Shown here in pieces: positions 8,601 to 15,988 of a stretch of 23,080 bases of DNA. Under the pieces are notes generated by a model, which searched no databases, had not been told where the DNA came from, and saw only the letters and a list, made by a program, of their open reading frames with translations. The stretch is from an uncultured Clostridia bacterium (GTDB taxonomy: Bacteria; Bacillota; Clostridia; Peptostreptococcales; Anaerovoracaceae): positions 1 to 23,080 of the forward strand of contig CALFUG010000167.1 in assembly GCA_937928455.1 (NCBI GenBank), written 5' to 3'. Every line of letters begins with the position of its first letter. Position 1 is the first letter of the stretch. The translations under genes and the position numbers were made by a program.

Positions 8601-9197
8601 GATCACCGCAACGGATTTGCCGGTATCCGGGCCGATTTCCGGCAGGAAGTGTTCCTGGCTCATCCGATCCATGTCCGCCGCAAACCGCTTCAGATATTGA
8701 ATCGCCACAGGTTCCTCCATCAGGCCTCTTCGGCACTCCGCCTCACAGGGATGAGGACAAACTCTTCCCAACGCACCGGGCAATGGAATTTTATTTCGAA
8801 TCAAGGCAATGGCCTTTTCATATTCTCCGTTGGCAATCAATCCCGCATATCCCTGGCAATCCGTTTGCGCCGGACAAGCCAAAACGCAAGGAGGACGGCA
8901 ATCCCCCACATGGTTGGAAAGAAGAAGCTCCAAGTTGGTTTTTCTTGACTCCATTACCCTGGGGGTATCCGTTCGAATCACCATATTGTCGGCGATTTCC
9001 GTGGCACAAGCCTTCACCATCTTGGGATTGCCTTCTACTTCGCAAACACAAAGGCCACAGGCCCCGTAAATATGCATTCGTTCATCATAACAAAGGGTAG
9101 GAATAAAAATGTCATTTTCTCGAGCCACTTCCAAAATGGTTTGGCCCGCATAGCCGTACACTTCTTTTCCATCGATGTTTAGTCTCAATTTGCTCAT
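5700..9197 (-). CDS. Large flavin/iron-sulfur fusion subunit (NuoG/NfnB-like; Stn-type candidate)
   Basis: An 1165-aa soluble electron-transfer protein. Order of modules: NuoG/HydA-type 2Fe-2S domain (C36, C47, C50, C64); GltD/NfnB-type cysteine-rich linker (C100, C104, C108, C114, C147, C151, C155); FAD-binding GAGPMG (200-205); NAD(P)-binding GGGNTA (330-335) followed by YRR (354-356), an arginine pair common in NADP-binding relatives; second FAD motif GVFAGGDC (467-474); two 4Fe-4S clusters (C615/618/621/625 and C658/661/664/668); a molybdopterin-oxidoreductase Fe4S4 domain (C694, C697, C701, C729) and a molybdopterin-like core. That core has no Cys or Sec where formate dehydrogenases carry theirs, and the C-terminal cofactor-binding barrel seems absent, so it is probably structural, as in NuoG. 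With the NuoF- and NuoE-like partners it resembles the Sporomusa-type Nfn (Stn) transhydrogenase; this is inference. GGAGG precedes the ATG. Confidence 0.85.
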   Translation of the reverse strand: MSKLRLNIDGKEVYGYAGQTILEVARENDIFIPTLCYDERMHIYGACGLCVCEVEGNPKMVKACATEIADNMVIRTDTPRVMESRKTNLELLLSNHVGDCRPPCVLACPAQTDCQGYAGLIANGEYEKAIALIRNKIPLPGALGRVCPHPCEAECRRGLMEEPVAIQYLKRFAADMDRMSQEHFLPEIGPDTGKSVAVIGAGPMGLSAAYFLRIMGHHVTIFEAMPKGGGMLRYGIPEYRLPKEDLDWEIDIIEKMGVNLITNTKVGVDIPFETIRSDYDAVLLGIGAWVSTGVGCKGEDAGGVIGGIDFLRKVVRNEEVKLGKKVAIVGGGNTAMDACRTAVRLGADQVYNVYRRTKDEMPADMVEIVEAEEEGVVFKNLTNPLEIVKDKDGQVKEMVLQVMELGEPDDSGRRAPRPVEGKTETLEVDTVILAIGQAVDGSLFKVDKTKKGSIAYDKDTFMTSIPGVFAGGDCGNDKISIAVEAIADAKKAATVIHRYLDGELIRYEAPYVVTRDDITEKTFEDRERECRPKMTHMEAKERKGNFIEIVKGYTEEEAIQEASRCLECGCHDFFECKLIEYANDYHVEPDRIAGEINQIEYEDDHPFIMRDPNKCILCGLCVRVCDEIMGVGALGLVDRGFDTVVKPTLDRPLLESGCISCGQCVSACPCGALQERQTVIKEVPVDTHKVVTTCAYCSVGCTLILESYGGMLIKANPDHQGVVNQGLGCGKGKWGFDCAVLEGKLETPLIKSGKTYREADYDEALMITAKRAQSIGAKYGKNAVAVAISDRYTNEEAYVMKKLADTMGARVLSFNNRPNGLEEILGMEGSPNTIEELLSTQVILVTGFVAANNPVILLKIKQAAEKGAKVVLMNPKGFEQKFPFAHQAIYTKNDLSSLQELAKALMDLGKVGKGDGYKDFKKSLDGVKVSKDMAEIAKLYAEAKKAMIVYQQNLITVEAAELIGQIALLSGHIGSPRDGILLVKAKNNSQGLVDLGIKAGSESMEGVKALLVFGEDPGIKRKDLEFLMVSDTHMTATSQKADVVFPATGFADTDGTFTNTERRLQAVESAVEEGVMPNWMLAQQLALVFEEDYGFLDTMDISREMDDRVPSYKRAVVGEVLGGVLKPSKTRYKEVIKGKFVDPITCTDHLMNTIDQRLPKPPVKK

Positions 9198-9213
9198 TTT
9201 TCATTCCTCCTTT

Positions 9214-10965
9214 CTATTTTCTGACGATGGCATCAAAGCGGCATACTTCTTCACACTTTCCGCACTTGATACAAGCATCCTGATCAATAACGTGTAACTG
9301 CTTCCGTTCTCCCTGAATGGCATCCACCGGGCAGTTTCTGGCGCATACCGTACACCCGGTACATTTGTCCGTAATAACGAACTGGAACAAGTTCTTACAA
9401 GACTTTGCGGTACAGGTGTGGTTGTATATATGATCTTCATATTCATTGCGGAAATACTTGATGGTAGTTAACACCGGATTGGGTGCGGTTTGTCCCAAAC
9501 CACACATGGAGCCATCCTTAATCTTTTCCGCCAACTCTTCCAGTAACTCGATGTCTCCATCTTTCCCGTTCCCTTGAGTAATTCTCTCCAGAATTTCCAG
9601 CATTCGTTTGGTTCCAATTCTGCAGTAATTACACTTGCCACAAGATTCTTTCCTGGTAAAATCCAGGAAATAGCGGGCCATATCCACCATACACGTGGTT
9701 TCATCCATGACAATCATACCGCCGGAGCCAACGATAGCTCCAATTTTCCCTATGTTTTCGTAGTCCACAGGCGTGTCGATCAAGGATGCCGGAATGCACC
9801 CTCCGGATGGTCCACCCATTTGAACCGCTTTAAATTCCCGGTCATTTTTGATCCCCCCGCCAATATCATATATGATTTCGCGCAAAGTCATGCCCATGGG
9901 CACCTCCACCAAGCCGCCCTTTTTTATTTTCCCAGCTAAGGCGAACACCTTGGTCCCTTTTGATTTTTCCGTACCCATGGCACCGAAAGCAGCACCGCCA
10001 TTCATGATAATCCAGGGAACATTAGCAAAGGTCTCCACATTGTTAATATTGGTTGGTTTCTGCCAGTAGCCTTTGGATGCCGGGAAAGGAGGCTTCAGCC
10101 TTGGCATACCTCGTTCCCCCTCCAGGGATGCAATCAGCGCCGTTTCTTCACCACACACAAATGCCCCGGCTCCCGCCTTGATGCGAAGTTCAAAGTCAAA
10201 CCCTGAGTCTACAATATTCTTTCCCAAATATCCTTTTTCCCTGGCCTGCTCCATGGCCACTTCCAGTCGATGGATGGCCAATGGATATTCCGCACGACAA
10301 TATATGACACCCTGATTGGCACCAATGGCATATCCTCCGATAATCATCCCTTCAATGAGAGAGTGCGGGTCTCCTTCCAATACGGAACGGTCCATAAACG
10401 CCCCTGGATCCCCTTCGTCGGCATTGCACACCATATATTTCTCATTGCCCGGACTGGTAAGCGCCGCATTCCACTTAAACCAAGTGGGGAATCCTCCCCC
10501 ACCTCTGCCACGCAAACCGGAGATTTTCATTTCTTCAATCACGTCCGCCGGTGTCATCTCGGATAACACCTTATTCATCGCTTGGTATCCCCCCAATGCG
10601 ATATATTCCGTAATATCCTCCGGGTTGATGAGACCACAGTTTCTTAACACAACCCTCTTTTGTTTTTCAATAACCTCCTCATCCAGTCTGGTAATGCAAT
10701 GGGAAGAATCTTTCCCCAGCTGACAGGAAAAATGGCTATCCATAATATTTGTCACATCCTGAGGTTGTACCTTCACGTACCGCGTCAGATGGTTATCGTC
10801 ATCATAAATATCCACGATGGGTTCTAAATAGCAGGTACCCACACAGCCGGTAAGCCCCACTGGTATATCAAGACTTCGATCATGAATTTGTTTTTCAAAT
10901 TCCGCTGCCGTTTTTTTCGCGCCCGTGGCAATTCCACAACTTCCTTGTCCGATTATGATTTTCAT
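9214..10965 (-). CDS. NuoF/HydB-like NAD(H)-binding flavoprotein subunit
   Basis: A 583-aa soluble subunit that should bind FMN and NAD(H) and pass electrons to iron-sulfur clusters. Domains: N-terminal thioredoxin-like 2Fe-2S region (C10, C41, C45; the usual fourth ligand is not obvious); FMN site GRGGGGFPTWFKW (153-165); NADH-site segment NADEGDPGAFMDR (181-193); SLBB region; NuoF 4Fe-4S site ESCGKCNYC (C442, C445, C448) with C488 in SMCGLGQ; and a C-terminal 2x4Fe-4S ferredoxin (C535/538/541/545 and C565/568/571/575). The C-terminal ferredoxin is the HydB/HndC hallmark that separates it from respiratory NuoF. Its ATG overlaps the stop of the NuoE-like gene by ATGA; the large fusion subunit follows after 16 bases. 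In bifurcating hydrogenases and Stn complexes this subunit is the NAD(H) site. Confidence 0.92.
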   Translation of the reverse strand: MKIIIGQGSCGIATGAKKTAAEFEKQIHDRSLDIPVGLTGCVGTCYLEPIVDIYDDDNHLTRYVKVQPQDVTNIMDSHFSCQLGKDSSHCITRLDEEVIEKQKRVVLRNCGLINPEDITEYIALGGYQAMNKVLSEMTPADVIEEMKISGLRGRGGGGFPTWFKWNAALTSPGNEKYMVCNADEGDPGAFMDRSVLEGDPHSLIEGMIIGGYAIGANQGVIYCRAEYPLAIHRLEVAMEQAREKGYLGKNIVDSGFDFELRIKAGAGAFVCGEETALIASLEGERGMPRLKPPFPASKGYWQKPTNINNVETFANVPWIIMNGGAAFGAMGTEKSKGTKVFALAGKIKKGGLVEVPMGMTLREIIYDIGGGIKNDREFKAVQMGGPSGGCIPASLIDTPVDYENIGKIGAIVGSGGMIVMDETTCMVDMARYFLDFTRKESCGKCNYCRIGTKRMLEILERITQGNGKDGDIELLEELAEKIKDGSMCGLGQTAPNPVLTTIKYFRNEYEDHIYNHTCTAKSCKNLFQFVITDKCTGCTVCARNCPVDAIQGERKQLHVIDQDACIKCGKCEEVCRFDAIVRK

Positions 10966-11456
10966 ACGGCTTGCACCTCCTGATTCCTACATCTGATTTC
11001 ATCCAGGATTGCCTTTACAGTATCCTTGGTCAAATTCCCATAGGTTTCGTCTCCTTCCATGCTTTTCACCATCATGACAGGCGCCAATGAACAGCATCCC
11101 AAGCAGGCCACATTATTGAGGGTAAAAATGCCGTCTTCTGTAGTCTCTCCATCCTTTATCCCCAGGTGCTCTGTGACGGCCTCTTCAATCAGATCTGCGC
11201 CATTCACATGACATGCGGTTCCCTTGCACATCATAATGAGATATTTTCCAATGGGCTCTTGCCGGAATTGAGCATAAAAAGTGGCCACTCCGTATATTTT
11301 TGCCGGCTTGATGCCGGTAGCCTGGGCGATATACTCGATGGTTTCTTTGGAAAGATATCCGTAAATGTCTTGCGCTTTCTGAAGGATGGTGATCAAACTG
11401 CCCGGAACCTTGCCATATTTCTCCAACACCGGGGCCAATTCTTGGAAGTCACTCAT
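10962..11456 (-). CDS. NuoE/HydC-like 2Fe-2S subunit
   Basis: A 164-aa thioredoxin-fold 2Fe-2S protein, the small partner of NuoF-like subunits in complex I, NAD-dependent formate dehydrogenases, bifurcating hydrogenases and Stn. The four ligands are C77 and C82 (CKGTAC) and C118 and C122 (CLGCC). The N-terminal helical part with GVATFYAQF (56-64) is typical of the family. The ATG at 11454-11456 follows a run of GAGGAGGAGG. The 4-base overlap with the next gene indicates translational coupling and a stable complex. No hydrogenase catalytic subunit with H-cluster cysteines follows; the third gene is the NfnB/NuoG-like fusion instead. Confidence 0.93.
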   Translation of the reverse strand: MSDFQELAPVLEKYGKVPGSLITILQKAQDIYGYLSKETIEYIAQATGIKPAKIYGVATFYAQFRQEPIGKYLIMMCKGTACHVNGADLIEEAVTEHLGIKDGETTEDGIFTLNNVACLGCCSLAPVMMVKSMEGDETYGNLTKDTVKAILDEIRCRNQEVQAV

Positions 11457-11480
11457 ATTTCCTCCTCCTCACTTTTGATT

Positions 11481-11510
11481 ATTCTATGATACAAAAGTGT
11501 GTGCAAGCAA
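11481..11510 (-). promoter_or_regulatory. Weak candidate promoter of the NuoE/F/G-like operon
   Basis: On the minus strand TTGCTT (11510-11505), 18 bases, TAGAAT (11486-11481). The -35 element lies inside the preceding terminator stem. The -10 is good and the -35 weak; transcription by readthrough from the aminotransferase gene is equally possible. Confidence 0.3.
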
Positions 11511-11530
11511 AAGCTTGCACACAGCTTTTT
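11493..11530 (-). terminator. Strong hairpin terminator after the aminotransferase gene
   Basis: A perfect 11-bp stem (11498-11508 with 11513-11523) closes a 4-base loop. It is extended by AAAAG/CTTTT pairing with one bulged base. T-rich sequence follows on both strands (TTTT on minus, six T's on plus), so it may work in both directions. It lies ~65 bases after the aminotransferase stop. Confidence 0.75.
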
Positions 11531-11594
11531 TACAACCTTGGTCACTGCCCTCGGAAGACTTTAGTAGATAGTTCCATTCCCAACAATTCCGAAG

Positions 11595-12947
11595 CTACTT
11601 CGCTAGTTCATCCAACACTTCTTCATAAATGGCTAAGCCTGCTTCCAGCTGTTCATCCGTTACACATAGTGGGCACAGGAATCGGATTACATTATTATAG
11701 GTTCCGGCTCCTTCCAAAAGCAATCCCTTCTGAACCGCTGCATTTACAATGGCGGTGACGATCTCCGAATTGGGTTCCTTGGTATCCTGGTTCTTGACAA
11801 ATTCTACACCCATCATGGCGCCCACACCTCGGACATCTCCCACTACTTCATATTTTTCTTTCCACTGGTTGAACTTGTTCATGCAACGTTCTGCAATCTT
11901 CCTCGCTTTTGCCGGATAATCTTCCTTTATCATGATATCCAATAGTGCGATTCCGGATGCACAAGCTACGGCATTTCCACAGTAAGTTCCACCAATGGTT
12001 CCACCTACTACACCATCCATCACTTCTTTCCTGGCAGTTACTGCAGACAATGGTAGTCCACCTGCAATGGATTTGGCAGTTACCAAAATGTCCGGTGGGC
12101 ATCCAGCTTCTTCATAATAGTTAGAAACAAACATTCGGCCGGACCTTGCCCAACCTGTTTGTACTTCATCACAAACCATCATGATTCCATGGTCATCGCA
12201 TATCTTTCGGACGGCTTTCACCCATTCGATTGGAGCTGGGATGAAACCACCTTCTCCCTGCACCGGTTCAAACACAATGGCGGCTACGTCTTTTGCCGGT
12301 GAACCTTCGATAAACACACTCTCCAACTTATCAATGTAGTATTGAATCGCTTCTTCTTCGGTCATACCCTTGGGTCGACGATATACATTGGGGAATTCTG
12401 CCCGGTATACTCCGTCCGGGAATGGCCCCATTCCAATGGCATATGCCTTCTTTCCGGTCATGGTCATGGTCAACATGGTTCTCCCATGAAACGCACCTGT
12501 AAAAACGATGATATTCGGCCGGCCCGTATAGCTTTTTGCAATCTTCACCGCATTTTCATCGGCTTCCGCTCCGGAATTGACAAACATGGTCTTTTTCTTG
12601 TCGCCCTTCACCGGGGCAATTTGATTAATCATTTCTGCAAATTCCACATAACGCTCATGAGTAGTAATATTCATCATGGCGTGAAAATATTTTTCGGACT
12701 GCTCTTTTACGGCATCGATCAGGGCAGGATGAGAATATCCAATATTCAAAACTCCCACGCCACCAATCCAATCCAGAAAAATATTTCCGTCTACGTCCTC
12801 AAACATAGCCCCTTCGCCTCTGGATATCACACAAGGATATCCACACTTAATGGCATTGGGCATACATTCCGCCCTTCTGTTGATTACTTCCTGGGCTTTC
12901 GGGCCAGGCAAAGGCATCGTTACTTTTGGCAAAGCATCTCTAAGCAT
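11595..12947 (-). CDS. Class III PLP-dependent aminotransferase, 4-aminobutyrate aminotransferase-like
   Basis: A 450-aa fold-type I aminotransferase. Seen: cofactor-phosphate segment NSGAEADENAVKIAK (124-138), aromatic stacking region GAFHGRT (151-157), cofactor-binding D260-E261 in CDEVQTGWARSG, and the Schiff-base lysine K292 in TAKSIAGGLPLSAV. The family moves an amino group from an omega-amino acid (4-aminobutyrate, ornithine, acetylornithine, 5-aminovalerate) to a 2-oxo acid. GabT-like enzymes are the closest by eye, but the substrate cannot be fixed and no gabD or arginine gene is adjacent. Amino-acid fermentation in an anaerobe would be a sensible setting. The ATG at 12945-12947 follows GGAGGAACG with good spacing. 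It has its own promoter and terminator, so it is probably monocistronic. Confidence 0.88.
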   Translation of the reverse strand: MLRDALPKVTMPLPGPKAQEVINRRAECMPNAIKCGYPCVISRGEGAMFEDVDGNIFLDWIGGVGVLNIGYSHPALIDAVKEQSEKYFHAMMNITTHERYVEFAEMINQIAPVKGDKKKTMFVNSGAEADENAVKIAKSYTGRPNIIVFTGAFHGRTMLTMTMTGKKAYAIGMGPFPDGVYRAEFPNVYRRPKGMTEEEAIQYYIDKLESVFIEGSPAKDVAAIVFEPVQGEGGFIPAPIEWVKAVRKICDDHGIMMVCDEVQTGWARSGRMFVSNYYEEAGCPPDILVTAKSIAGGLPLSAVTARKEVMDGVVGGTIGGTYCGNAVACASGIALLDIMIKEDYPAKARKIAERCMNKFNQWKEKYEVVGDVRGVGAMMGVEFVKNQDTKEPNSEIVTAIVNAAVQKGLLLEGAGTYNNVIRFLCPLCVTDEQLEAGLAIYEEVLDELAK

Positions 12948-13000
12948 TTCGTTCCTCCATAATTCGTTAATACTATAACCTGTATAGCTGACCAGTTAAT

Positions 13001-13012
13001 ATTATAACATAT
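13001..13012 (-). promoter_or_regulatory. Predicted extended -10 promoter of the aminotransferase gene
   Basis: On the minus strand TG-T-TATAAT (extended -10; TATAAT at 13006-13001), with no good -35 (GGTCGG at the expected place). The predicted leader is ~47 nt. A GC-rich near-palindrome CGGG-TAGCT-CCCG overlaps the expected -35 region and could be an operator; this is speculative. The remaining ~90 bases up to the udk stop show no clear terminator. Confidence 0.45.
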
Positions 13013-13111
13013 CCGGGTAGCTCCCGACCGGAAAGTTTGCCTTGTATTAAATAGTAATTCTTTTCTGTCAATTCAGTCAATGCAGGTAAAGAATCTGGTT
13101 TTTACGACGTA

Positions 13112-13762
13112 TTACTCTTTGGAAGTTGCTTTGAGGCCTCTTTCATCCAACAAGGCTTGTATTCTATGGTTGATCATCTGCAGAGCCACCGTATTGTATC
13201 CACCTTCCGGCACGATAACATCTGCATATTTTTTACTGGGTTCTACAAATTGTTCGTGCATCAACTTCACCGTAGTCATATACTGACTGATCACCGACTC
13301 CAAACTTCGGCCTCTCTCTCGAACATCTCGAAGAATTCTCCGAATGATGCGAACATCCGCATCCGTATCGATAAAAATTTTAATGTCAAAGGTTTCCAAA
13401 AGTTCACGATTTTCAAAAATAAGGATGCCCTCAACGATGATTACTTTGGCCGGTTCTACTCGTACTGTTTCCGAAGTTCGATTGTGAATGGTGAAATCAT
13501 AAACCGGCCGATACACCGCCTCCCCCCGTTTCAACTGATGAATGTGTTGAATCATCAAATCCGTTTCAAATGAATTGGGGTGATCGTAGTTCAAAGCCGC
13601 TCTTTCTTCAAAGGACAGGTTGCTATGATCCCGATAATAGAAGTCATGGCTTAAGATGGTAATCTGTTCATTAAATTCCTTCTTGATACGATTGATCATG
13701 GTGCTTTTTCCGCTTCCGGTTCCTCCGGCCACACCAATGACGATTACTTCTGTCTTTCCCAT
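13112..13762 (-). CDS. udk: Uridine kinase (uridine/cytidine salvage)
   Basis: Udk phosphorylates uridine and cytidine to UMP/CMP using ATP or GTP in the cytosolic pyrimidine salvage pathway. The 216-aa length is right. Walker A is GGTGSGKS (13-20). SHDFYYRD (38-45) carries the catalytic aspartate region, followed by NYDHPNSF (58-65), the family's nucleoside-binding stretch. IVEGILIFE and RRILRDVRERGRS (lid) follow in order. The ATG at 13760-13762 has AAGGAAACGAGGG in front. It begins 22 bases after the metallo-beta-lactamase gene and is probably co-transcribed with it. No clear terminator was seen after it. Confidence 0.95.
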   Translation of the reverse strand: MGKTEVIVIGVAGGTGSGKSTMINRIKKEFNEQITILSHDFYYRDHSNLSFEERAALNYDHPNSFETDLMIQHIHQLKRGEAVYRPVYDFTIHNRTSETVRVEPAKVIIVEGILIFENRELLETFDIKIFIDTDADVRIIRRILRDVRERGRSLESVISQYMTTVKLMHEQFVEPSKKYADVIVPEGGYNTVALQMINHRIQALLDERGLKATSKE

Positions 13763-13784
13763 CCCTCGTTTCCTTTTCTACCTA

Positions 13785-15497
13785 TTATTTCCCTTCGGTT
13801 TGCGCCCCACTTCCTTCAGGCACCTCTATATTATTATCGTGATTCTCTCCTACCAGAGAGCGGAGATTAACCGCATCTTTTTCCAGCGACAATAGCAAAT
13901 TATTCATTTCTATAATTCTCCGGGCTTCCATTTCCTTACCCACAATTAAATTGGGGTCCGCGAAAATCCCGTTTAAGGTATCGTGGACTTCGTTCACTCT
14001 TTTGCGGATATCGTTCATGGTATCATGATCCACAATATCTTTCCAGGTTTGCTCCAGAGTGGTGAATTCGTTGGTATCCAACTCATATTCACTGTCCCCT
14101 TGTACCGGGATAACATCGTAGCCCAACTTCTCCTTTATGTAATTGGCAAAGGATTCCTTGGACTCCGGCTCTCCGTGCACCAAAAATATTTTTTTGGGTT
14201 CTTGCTGAAATGCAGAAAGCCACGCCAACAAACCATCCCGATCTGCATGGCCTGAAAATCCCTCTAGATTGTAGATCTCTGCGTTTACCCGAATTTGATC
14301 TCCAAATAAGGTGACTTCCTTGGCACCTTCCAGAATTCTCCGTCCCAGTGTACCCTGCGCTTGATATCCCACAAATATAACACTGTTTTTCCCATCCCAC
14401 AGGTTGTGCTTCAGGTGGTGACGAATCCTTCCCGCTTCGCACATTCCGCTGGCCGAAATAATGACCTTGGGTTTGGTATCTTGATTTAGATACTTGGATT
14501 CATCCGCCGAGCGAGTGAATTTCAAGTTCTTGAAGTCTAAGGGATTGTCTCCCTTCATAATATACTCTCGCGTCTCCTCGTCAAAAACCTGTGCATTCTT
14601 GCGAAATACCTCAGTAGCCGTGGTGGCCATGGGAGAATCCACGTATACCATCACATCATCCAGTGTCTTTTGGGCTTCAGGATGTTGCTCATAAAATCGA
14701 TTGAATTCAAAAATAAGTTCCTGGGTCCTTCCTACCGCAAAGGAAGGTATGATTACATTGCCTCCTCTTTTGATGGTTTTTAGGACGATATCCAGAAGCT
14801 CATCCACACTGCTGGAATTCTCGGGATGAAGTCTGTCCCCATAGGTGGACTCCATAATGAGAAAATCCGCTTTTTTGATTTTTTTTGGATTCCTGAGAAG
14901 AGGTCTGTTCTCCACTCCCAAGTCTCCGGAATATACAATTTTTGAAATTCTTTGTCCCTTTGGTTCTTGATCGTCCACCCATAATTCCACTATGGCCGAA
15001 CCTAAAATATGCCCTGCCTCATTGAAAACAATTTTCATATCCTCATTGATTTCCACCAGTTCATCATACATTACCGGCTTCACCAGTGTCAGGGCTTCCA
15101 TTGCGTCGTCAATGGTATATAGGGGCTCCATTCGATATTCTTTGCCGGCCCGCTCTGCCTTCTCGTTTTTCCACTCCGCTTCCTTTTCGTGAATATATGC
15201 CGAATCTTTCAGCATCACATCCAAGAGATCTGCCGCGGCATCCGTACAATAGATGGGGCCTTTAAACCCTCTCTTCACCAATAGCGGAAGTCTTCCGCAA
15301 TGGTCAATGTGAGGGTGGCTTAATATGACGCAGTCAATCTCCGCCGGACTAAAGCAAAATTCCTCATAGTTTAAGGCTTCTTCCGCTTTACCTCCTTGAA
15401 ATTGTCCGCAATCCAGTAATACTTGATGGTTCTCTGTGGTAATCCAATGACAGGACCCGGTGACGCCTTCTGCCGCGCCGCAAAATCTTATTTTCAT
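13785..15497 (-). CDS. Beta-CASP metallo-beta-lactamase-fold RNase-like protein
   Basis: A 570-aa MBL-fold hydrolase with RNA-specificity domain, the group that includes CPSF73-like and RNase J-like nucleases. Metal ligands are clear: HPHIDH (61-66), H163 in GHILGSA and D192 in SGDLG. ESTYGD (216-221) follows, then beta-CASP elements SASGMCEAGRIRHH (348-361), SGHADRDGL (415-423) and a C-terminal HGEP (441-444). A ~100-residue Glu/Asp-rich helical tail follows. Processing or decay of RNA is the expected role; the actual substrate is unknown and it is not an obvious RNase J1/J2 by motif order. The ATG at 15495-15497 is chosen because GGAGGTG lies just upstream; a longer frame to 15545 runs through the promoter. 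It has its own promoter and probably shares a transcript with udk. Confidence 0.85.
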   Translation of the reverse strand: MKIRFCGAAEGVTGSCHWITTENHQVLLDCGQFQGGKAEEALNYEEFCFSPAEIDCVILSHPHIDHCGRLPLLVKRGFKGPIYCTDAAADLLDVMLKDSAYIHEKEAEWKNEKAERAGKEYRMEPLYTIDDAMEALTLVKPVMYDELVEINEDMKIVFNEAGHILGSAIVELWVDDQEPKGQRISKIVYSGDLGVENRPLLRNPKKIKKADFLIMESTYGDRLHPENSSSVDELLDIVLKTIKRGGNVIIPSFAVGRTQELIFEFNRFYEQHPEAQKTLDDVMVYVDSPMATTATEVFRKNAQVFDEETREYIMKGDNPLDFKNLKFTRSADESKYLNQDTKPKVIISASGMCEAGRIRHHLKHNLWDGKNSVIFVGYQAQGTLGRRILEGAKEVTLFGDQIRVNAEIYNLEGFSGHADRDGLLAWLSAFQQEPKKIFLVHGEPESKESFANYIKEKLGYDVIPVQGDSEYELDTNEFTTLEQTWKDIVDHDTMNDIRKRVNEVHDTLNGIFADPNLIVGKEMEARRIIEMNNLLLSLEKDAVNLRSLVGENHDNNIEVPEGSGAQTEGK

Positions 15498-15507
15498 GAT
15501 GACACCT

Positions 15508-15548
15508 CCGTTGTCTATTATACACGCAACGCCTTTAGAAGACAACGG
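15508..15548 (-). promoter_or_regulatory. Promoter of the beta-CASP gene inside a 9-bp inverted repeat
   Basis: On the minus strand TTGTCT (15545-15540), 17 bases, TATAAT (15522-15517), start near 15510. Perfect 9-bp arms CCGTTGTCT (15548-15540) and AGACAACGG (15516-15508) flank it; one contains the -35, the other the start site and the first bases of the GGAGG site. Confidence 0.6.
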
Positions 15549-15565
15549 AAGTTCTCTTCATCCTG

Positions 15566-15988
15566 TCACATCACTTCATAACAAGAGCTCCTTATAATGA
15601 CCGAATTTCGAAAAGGATTCGTCCGGAAAAGGTGCCCTACCGGCACCTCAACCTTGACCGTCACTCGTGGGTATTCTTTCTCGTTATCTTCCTGGTATCC
15701 TGCGACATCATCTTCATATTCCAAGGTCATATGGCTGGTTGGGGGAAACCCCATCTTGTGGCAAACCTGCTGAAAGTATTCTTGAGAATCCGTTTGATTT
15801 TTCACGAAAACAAAGGAACCCTCAAGCAAAGCCTCTTCCTCGACTAACAGGGCGGCTTGAATGGCACACTCCTCTGCGGTTTGTTTCAAGGTTTCTTGAA
15901 GTAATAAATACTTGCCCAATTCTTGTTGAAAACACAGGAAGTGAATACCCACCAGCAGGAACCCTAAGAATACGATAAAAATTTTCAT
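15566..15988 (-). CDS. Small membrane-anchored protein, TadE/TadG-like pseudopilin candidate
   Basis: A 140-aa protein of unrecognised family. One N-terminal hydrophobic helix (about residues 2-22, MKIFIVFLGF...) is followed by a Gln/Glu-rich amphipathic stretch, and then a soluble domain ending in beta-like segments (VTVKVEVPVGHLF, SVIIRSSCYEVM). This layout resembles TadE/TadF/TadG minor pilins, but there is no leader peptide before the hydrophobic helix. Its first residues match those of the three genes upstream (MK-x-(I/F)-IV). The ATG at 15986-15988 has AGAGGGGG six bases upstream; a longer frame back to 16075 begins inside a tandem repeat and is less likely. It is the last gene of the Tad-like operon and ends 18 bases before the -35 of the beta-CASP promoter. 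The role is inferred from context only. Confidence 0.7.
   Translation of the reverse strand: MKIFIVFLGFLLVGIHFLCFQQELGKYLLLQETLKQTAEECAIQAALLVEEEALLEGSFVFVKNQTDSQEYFQQVCHKMGFPPTSHMTLEYEDDVAGYQEDNEKEYPRVTVKVEVPVGHLFRTNPFRNSVIIRSSCYEVM

Noticed and set aside
5700..9197. Calling the large subunit a formate dehydrogenase
   Set aside because: There is no Cys or in-frame TGA (Sec) at the active-site position and the cofactor-binding C-terminal domain is missing.
12342..12962. Plus-strand 206-codon open frame
   Set aside because: Antisense to the well-supported aminotransferase gene, with no recognisable domain.
13046..13071. TTGACA/TTTAAT pair upstream of the aminotransferase gene
   Set aside because: The spacer is only 14 bases; the extended -10 at 13001-13012 is the better candidate.
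15498..15545. Longer N-terminus for the beta-CASP gene
   Set aside because: The extra 16 codons cover the promoter; MKIRFCGA at 15497 has an excellent ribosome-binding site and matches where the domain begins.
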